Shown here one piece after another: positions 57,485-64,000 of a DNA stretch of 64,000 bases; positions within the stretch are counted from its first letter, which is position 1; each line of letters starts with the position of its first letter. A program made the position numbers and the translations under genes. The DNA lies in contig CM051034.1 of NCBI GenBank assembly GCA_027627225.1, positions 50,290,081-50,354,080 on the forward strand, read 5' to 3'. The notes below the pieces were generated by a model. The model did no database searches, had not been told where the DNA came from, and saw nothing but the letters and a program-made list of their open reading frames with translations. Source of the DNA: Congeria kusceri. Its lineage: Eukaryota; Mollusca; Bivalvia; Myida; Dreissenidae.

Positions 57485-58632
57485 TATGCCCCCATCGAAG
57501 ATGGCAGGGTATATTGGTTTGCTTAAGTCAGTCGGTCTGTCGGTCGGTCGGTCTGTCTGTCGGTCTGTCGGTAGACCACTTTCTAAGTTCAACAATTTTC
57601 ATCCGATCCCCACCAATTTCAAGAAAATGTTTGTGGCCATAATATCGTAGGCAAGTTCGATAATCAGCCAAATCGCCCTAGGAATTGTGGAGTTCCGGAC
57701 CTTGAATTTTATTTAAAATTTGTCTTTTAAGCCGTTTCCGCTCTCTAAGTCCAACAGTTTTCATCCGATCTTTACCAATCTTCATGAAAATGTTTGTATT
57801 AATAATATCTACGTCAAGTTCAATAATCAGCCAAATCGCCTCAGGAATTGTTGAGTTATTGCCCATGAATTATCTTAAATCGGCCTTTTTAGCAGATTCC
57901 GCACTCCAAGTCCAAGAATGTTCCTGCAATATTCACCAAACTTCATGAACATGTTTGTGAGCATAATACCTAGGCCAAGTTTAATAATCAGCTAAATCAT
58001 AGTTTATCTTCACCAAACTTGTTGAAAATCTTTGTGGGCATATTATCTCGGTTTTGTTTGATAATCAACCAAGTCGTAACTGTGGAGTTATTGTGAGATA
58101 CCAGTAAATGATTTTGTATCCCTCTTTGGTCCAAAGTAGTGCCAATTACTAAAGAGTTCCTTTTCTCTTTTGGTCATAAAAGCTATTTAGCAATCTCAGA
58201 CGGCATGTGGTTATTTCTTTTATACCATGTGTGTCTGGAACATTTTGGTGTATTTCATTGGAGGCTAACTTGAAAAGTGAACTTATGGGTGTGTTTACTG
58301 TGGTATGGGGCTTTTTGACTGAAATTTTACTGCCGAAACCCTGTTTTCTACCAGTGTCTGCATTCAGGCGAGATGCATTTTCTTAGAAGTAACAACATAT
58401 CTTTTTTATTGTAATTTTTGGAAGAGAAAATCATCTTTACATTGATACCACGCTTGCACCATCTGAAGTAAAGAAAAGGCTAAAAAAATGCTTGGAAAGT
58501 TGGCCGTTTTATAATGGGACCCTATGGGAATTGGAATTACTGGTATCTAACCGTATGGCCATTGATTATGTATAATTTGCCTTTAAGCTATTTTAACCTA
58601 GAGGGGTCATAACTGTTTTAAACAGCTCTTGT
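57485..58632 (+). mobile_element. HES-Q copy 2
   Basis: Head TATGCCCCCATC-GAA-GATGGCAGGGTATA and a (GGTCTGTC) tract. The monomers carry TTTCCGCTCTCTAAGTCCAA, CTTCATGAAAATGTTTGT and AATAATCAGCCAAATCGCC. A unique region follows, then the tail CTGTTT-TAAACAG followed by CTCTTGTTT. A separate tail-like remnant (AGGCCTTCATGACCTTCTTG) lies at about 58790-58812. Confidence 0.75.
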
Positions 58633-58812
58633 TTATTGTAGATATGCTTTATAATGACAAAATGTTAAGTCAATAGGACAGCAAGTCAAGTTGATGAATC
58701 ATGTCAATAAAACACTCGTTTACCGTAATCATATTTTTCCAACAGGCACATATAAGGTGTCAGTCATAGTCTGTACTCCGGTGAGCAAATAGGCCTTCAT
58801 GACCTTCTTGTT

Positions 58813-59395
58813 TGTGAGTATTTATTAACAAGGCCAACCTTAAAAAATTGTCTGTTTGCCATTGCCTACCCAAGGTTGCTGTTAGGGTTAGGTAGGTAGG
58901 TAATCAAATGTCTGTTGATATAACAAGAGCTTGCTAGCCATCATCTTTAATTAGACAATGAATGCTGACAAACAGCCTGTTGTGTTTTCACAAGTTTGAT
59001 CAAACATTATTAGAATTGCGTTTTGATATGGCCTATTATAAACAAGGGTCTAGCTGATACAGTTAATTGATAACCCAATGGAAAATGACCAAAATGAAAG
59101 AAGAGCGAGCTTTTATTTAACCCAAAGAAAAAACAGAATAATCAGAATTAAAAAAAAATGGTTTGAATTAACAAAGAAAAATCTTTTGAGTCGGGACTAT
59201 TTCGTCGGGTCGGTAGGCTATGGTAAACAAAGACAATTTTACTGTTGGCTCAATGCTTTACATAATGATAGTATAATTTTGAAAAGAAAAGTTCAATTAT
59301 ATCAATATATTCCATATTTATCAGCATACGATTATGTTTAGTGTCTTTTCAGATGAAAAACTCCTCTCAATTGTCTCTCTTGCTGAACTGTTTTG
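58813..59395. other. Spacer, no gene supported
   Basis: It contains an 87-codon frame (59078-59341) rich in Lys/Asn/Tyr with no domain that I recognise, which I leave uncalled. Confidence 0.4.
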
Positions 59396-62300
59396 TTAGC
59401 TCATTAAATATTTGGTGTGTGTTGTGAGCTTTTAGGATCGCCTTTTGTCCGTTGTCCATCGTGCGTCGTCCGTCGTGTGTCAACATTTTCATTCAAAGAA
59501 CATCTCCTCCTAAACCACTGGGCAGATTTTCACCATTCTTCACAGGAATGATCCCTGGGTGACCCTCTTTCAAAATTAATCAAATCGTTCCGGTACGCTG
59601 CACAAGTAGGTCACTACTAACAATAGATTTAAAAAGTGAAAACTTTAAAAATCTTCTCTGAAACCTCAAGGCTTGGAGCTTTCATATTTGATATGTGACA
59701 TCCTCTAGTGGTCCTTTACAAAGATTGTTCAAATGATGCCCATGGGGTCAAAACTGGCCACGCCCTGGGGGTCACATGGTTTATATAGACTTGTATAGCA
59801 AAATGACTTTAAAAATCTTCTGCTCTGAAACCGCTAGGCCTAGAGGTATCATATTTGGTATGGAACATTGTATAGTGGTCCTCTACAAAGATTGTTCAAA
59901 TGATGCCCCTGGGGTCAAAACTGGCCACACCCCGGGGGTCACATAGTTTATATAGACTTGAATAGCAAAATGACTTTAAAAATCTTCTGCTCTGAAACCT
60001 CAAGGCCCAGAGGTTTCATATTTGGTATGTAACATTGTTTGGTGGTTCTCTACAAAGATTGTTCAAATGATGCCCCTGGGGTAAAAACTGGCCACACCCC
60101 GGGGCTCACATGGTTTATATAGACTAAATAGTAAAATGACTTTAAAAATCTTTTTCTCTGAAACCGCAAGCCCTAGAGGTTTTATATTTGGTATGTAACA
60201 TGGTATAGTGGTCCTCTACAAAGATTGCTCAAATGATGACCCTGGGGTCAAAACTGGCCACGACCCGAGGGTTACATGGTTTATATAGACTTGAATAGCA
60301 AAATGACTTTAAAGATCTTCTCCTCTGAAACCGCAAGACCCAGAGGTTTCATATTTGGTATGGAACATTGTATAGTGGTCCTCTACAAAGATTGTTCAAA
60401 TGATGCCCCTGGGTTCAAAACTGGCCACACCCCGGGGGTCACATAGTTTATATAGACTTGAATAGCAAAATGACTTTAAAAATCTTCTGCTCTGAAACCT
60501 CAAGGCTCAGAGGTTTCATATTTGGTATGTAACATTGTTTATTGGTCCAGTACAAAGATTGTTCAAATGATGCCCCTGGGGTCAAAACTGGCCACACCCT
60601 GGGGCTCACATGGTTTATATAGACTTGAATAGCAAAATGACTTTAAAAATCTTCTGCTCTGAAACCTCAAGGCCCAGAGGTTTCATATTTGGTATGTAAC
60701 ATTGTTTAGTGGTTCTCTACAAAGATTGTTCAAATGATGCCCCTGGGGTAAAAACTGGCCACACCCTGGGGCTCACATGGTTTATATAGACTTAAATAGT
60801 AAAATGACTTTAAAAATCTTTTTCTCTGAAACTGCAAGCCCTAGAGGTTTCATATTTGGTATGTAACATGGTATAGTGGTCCTCTACAAAGATTGCTCAA
60901 ATGATGCCCCTGGGGTCAAAACTGGCCACGACCCGAGGGTTACATGGTTTATATAGACTTGAATAGCAAAATGACTTTAAAAATCTTCTCCTCTGAAACC
61001 GCAAGACCCAGAGGTTTCATATTTGGTATGTAACATTGTGTAGTGGTCCTCTACAAAGATTGTTCAAATGATAGCCCTGGGGTCAAAACTGGCAACAACC
61101 CGGGGGTCACATGGTTTATATAGACTTGAATAGCAAAATGACTTTAAAAACCTTTTCCTTAAACCGCAAGGCCCAGAGGTTTCATATTTGGTATGTAACA
61201 TTGTATAGTGGTCATCTACAAAGATTGTTCAAATGATGCCCCTGGGTTCAAAACTGGCCACACCCCAGGGGTCACATAGTTTATATAGACTTGAATAGCA
61301 AAATGACTTTAAAAATCTTCTGCTCTGAAACCTCAAGGCTCAGAGGTTTCATATTTGGTATGTAACATTGTTTAGTGGTCCAGTACAAAGATTGTTCAAA
61401 TGATGCCCTGGGGTCAAAACTGGCCACACCCTGGGGCTCACATGGTTTATATAGACTTAAATAGTAAAATGACTTTAATAATCTTTTTCTCTGAAACCGC
61501 AAGCCCTAGAGGTTTCATATTTGGTATGTAACATTGTATAGTGTTCCTCTACAAAGATTGCGCATATGATGCCCCTGGGGTCAAAACTGGCCACAACCTG
61601 GGGGTTACATAGTTTATATAGACTTGAATAGCAAAATGACTTTTAAAATCTTCTTCTCTGAAACTGCAAGACCCAGAGGTTTCATATTTGGTATGGAACA
61701 TTGTATAGTGGTCCTCTACAAAGATTGTTCAAATGATGACCCTGGGTTGAAAACTGGCCACACCCTGGGGGTCGCATGGTTTATATATACTTGAATAACA
61801 AAATTACTTTAAAAATCTTCTCTGAAACTGCAAAGCCCAGAGGTTCCATATTTGGTATGTAACATTGTATAGTGGTCCTCTACAAAGATTGTTCAAATGA
61901 TGCCCCTGGGGTGAAAACTGGCCACACCTCGTGGCTCACATGATTTATATAGACTTAAATAGCACAATGACTTTAAAAATCTTCTTCTCTGAAACCGCAA
62001 GGCCTAGAGGTTTTATATTTAGTATGTAACATTGTATAGTGGTCCTCTACAAAGATTGTTCAAATGATGCCCACTGGGGTCAAAACTGGCCACACCCCGG
62101 GGGTCACATGGTTTATATAGACTTGAATAGCAAAATGACTAAAAATCTTCTCCTCTAAAACTGCAAGGCCCAGAGGTTTCATGTTTGGTATGTAACATTG
62201 TATAGTGGTCCTCTACAAAAATTGTTCAAGTGATGCCCCTGGGGTCAAAACTGGCCATACCCAGGGGGTCACATGGTTTATATAGGCTTAAATAGCAAAA

Positions 62301-63542
62301 TGACTTTAAAAGTGTTCTCTTCTGAAAGTTCAAGGCCTAGAGGTTTCATATTTGGTATGTAACATTGTGTAGTGGTCCTCTATAAAGATTGTTCAAATGA
62401 TGCCCCTGGGGTCAAAGCTGGGCACACACCTGGGCTCACATGGTTTATATAGATGTTAATTGCAAAATTATTAAAAAATTCTTCTCTGAAACCACAAGGC
62501 CCAGAGGTTTCACATTTGGTTAAAACATTATATCGAGACCTCGATTGGGATTGCATATGGGGTGGGTGGGGTCAAGGTCACTGTTACTAAAAATAGAAAA
62601 ACAGTTTCCTCTCAATAACTTACGAACGCATTGAGATATTTTAATGAAACTTAATATATAGATACCTTATATTGACACCTCGCATGGGATTGCATATGGG
62701 GTGGGAGGGGTCAAGGTCACTGTTACTTAAAATAGAAAAATGGTTTCCGCTCAATATCTTGAAAACGCATTGAGATATTTTAATGAAACTTCATACTTAG
62801 ATGCCTTATATGGAGACCTCGCTTTTTATTACGTATGGGGTGGGTGGTGTCAAGGTCTTTGTTACTACAGATAGAAAAACAGTTTCCGCTCAATAACTTG
62901 AGAACGTATTGAGATATTTTAATGAAACATCATGCATAGATATCTTATATCAAGACCTTGCTACATTCTATTGAGATCTCGATTGGGATCTCATATGGGG
63001 TGGGTGGGGTCAAGGTCACCGTTATTAAATATAGAAAAATGGTTTCCGCTAAATATCTTGAGAACGCATTGAGCTATTTTAATGAAACTTAATACATAAG
63101 TACCTTATATTGAGACATTGCTTGGGATTGCATATGGGGTGAGTGGGGTCAAGGTCAACGTTACTGAAAATAGAAAAACGGTTTCCGCTCAATAACTTGA
63201 AAACGCATTGCGATATTTTATTGAAACTTAATACACATATCTTATATCAAGACCTCACTTGGGTTTGCTTATGGGGTGGGTGGGGTCAAGGTCACTGTTA
63301 TTAAAAGTAGAAAAACAGTTTACGCTCAATAACTTAAGAACGCATTGAGATATTTTAATGAAACTTCATACGTAGATACCTTATATCGAGACCTGGCTTT
63401 ACGTATGTGGTGGGTGGGGTCAAGGTCAAGGTCACTGTTACTAAAAATAGAAAAACAGTTTTCGCTCAATAACTTTAAAGCCTATTGAGATATTTTAATG
63501 AAACTTCATACATAGATATCAGGTGAGCGTGGCCCTCTTGTT
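59396..63542 (+). mobile_element. HES-F copy 2, 4.1 kb, chimeric F plus D arrays
   Basis: Head AGCTCATTAAATA...TTGTGAGCT, then a (GTCGTCC) tract. About 17 F monomers near 168 bp run from 59640 to 62520 (GCCCAGAGGTTTCATATTTG, ATGCCCCTGGGGTCAAAACT). The array switches within one monomer, at about 62520, to about seven D monomers near 140 bp. The tail CAGGTGAGCGTGGCCCTCTT then GTT closes it. Multi-monomer blocks recur within the F array (for example about 59940-60300, 60480-60800 and 61290-61490). Confidence 0.8.
62520..63510 (+). repeat. D satellite array, second location
   Basis: About seven monomers with GAACGCATTGAGATATTTTA, GGGTGGGGTCAAGGTCACTG and GTTTCCGCTCAATAACTT, the same unit as 21975-23100 but attached here to F monomers. 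Confidence 0.85.
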
Positions 63543-64000
63543 TGTGTCCCTATCCTTTAAAACTCATGTCCCCAAAAATCTTATGAAAATATGAACACAT
63601 TTATCATCGTGAATTGTTGTGAATTGTAAGCATGGCGTGTCATACGTGTATGTCTTTGATGTCTTGTATATTTTAGTAATTAAGCTTCTATTTGTTACAT
63701 TGTGTGTGTGTTTTGTGAATTGTGGCAGAATATGTCTGTTCTCAGCTTACCTCAGATTATATTATCTCGTATTTATGTGTTTCACTTTGTTACATAATGA
63801 GTTGAATTTATTTCAGTTTTGTTATATTTGTTATTTATTTGTGCCCATTGTTGCAAAATTTTTGGGACAAATCTAAACCATGACCTGTATGTTAAGATTT
63901 CCTGATGACTTTGATATTGTTTGTTGGAATAGTATTTATTGATAAGTTTTATGATATATTTTAGCAAAATGTTCACCAGATTTGTTATAGAGTTGTTGCC
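63543..64000. other. Right end, nothing recognised
   Basis: AT-rich. The 85-codon frame at 63619-63876 is hydrophobic and aromatic but starts and ends arbitrarily in T-rich sequence, so I do not call it. Confidence 0.4.

Noticed and set aside
59078..59341. 87-codon plus-strand ORF rich in Lys, Asn and Tyr
   Set aside because: Lies between mobile elements, with no family I can name. It could be a degraded transposon piece, but nothing confirms it.
63619..63876. 85-codon hydrophobic ORF near the right end
   Set aside because: T-rich sequence gives Phe/Leu/Val/Tyr codons by composition; no start context or homology visible.
1..64000. tRNA or rRNA genes
   Set aside because: I saw no cloverleaf with A/B boxes or rRNA-like sequence by eye; a covariance scan would be needed to exclude degenerate tRNA-derived SINEs.

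Overview
The window looks like nuclear DNA of a mollusc, most likely a bivalve. It is AT-rich, its genes are split into small exons with GT-AG introns, and it carries a C1q-domain exon (a family expanded in bivalves). It also carries many dispersed elements built from tandem monomers of about 140-170 bp, like the bivalve satellite-bearing elements known as pearl or BIV160/HINE types. I cannot name the species; a heterodont clam or mussel would fit.

Genes. At 610-1028 (+) lies the last exon of a C1q-domain protein whose 5' part was not found. The rest of the window is dominated by one large (+) gene, 11544-54194. I assembled it from 21 coding exons whose phases all join, giving a 3738-nt ORF of 1245 codons plus stop. 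It encodes a RIG-I-like receptor (RLR), a cytosolic viral-RNA sensor: two CARD-like domains (exons 1-3), an unusually long Ser/Thr/Asp-rich linker (exons 4-10), a DECH-box helicase with motifs I, Ia, II, III, IV, V and VI (exons 11-20), and a zinc-binding C-terminal RNA-recognition domain (exon 21). A likely 5' exon ends at 9710. An ISRE/IRF-like element, three GAAA half-sites spaced by 2 nt, sits at 10310-10326, between that exon and the first CARD exon.

Repeats. Most of the remaining sequence is mobile or tandem DNA. About 20 elements share one architecture, which I call HES (hairpin-ended satellite element). Each has a 5' terminal hairpin (TATGCCCC...GGGGCATA or AGCTC...GAGCT type), often a (GTCC)n tract, an array of ~140-170-bp monomers, a 3' hairpin, and the terminal sequence TCTWGTT. 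Family letters (A, B, C, and so on) are mine. One insertion (HES-O) interrupts a tandem repeat that also has an uninterrupted copy. The empty site can therefore be read, and it shows no target-site duplication, as expected for Helitron/Helentron-type transposition. Several elements are nested or chimeric, and nearly all lie in the same orientation as the RLR gene. Other repeats are a 3-kb element with terminal inverted repeats (27017-30054), a decayed mariner-like copy (12651-13632), a 5'-truncated non-LTR retrotransposon fragment (56040-57015, minus), and minisatellites with 14- to 120-bp periods beside several RLR exons.

Layout: 1-1.1 kb C1q exon; 1.8-9.5 kb HES elements; 9.6-54.2 kb RLR gene with repeat-filled introns; 54.2-63.5 kb nested and chimeric HES elements with a retrotransposon fragment; 63.5-64 kb nothing recognised.
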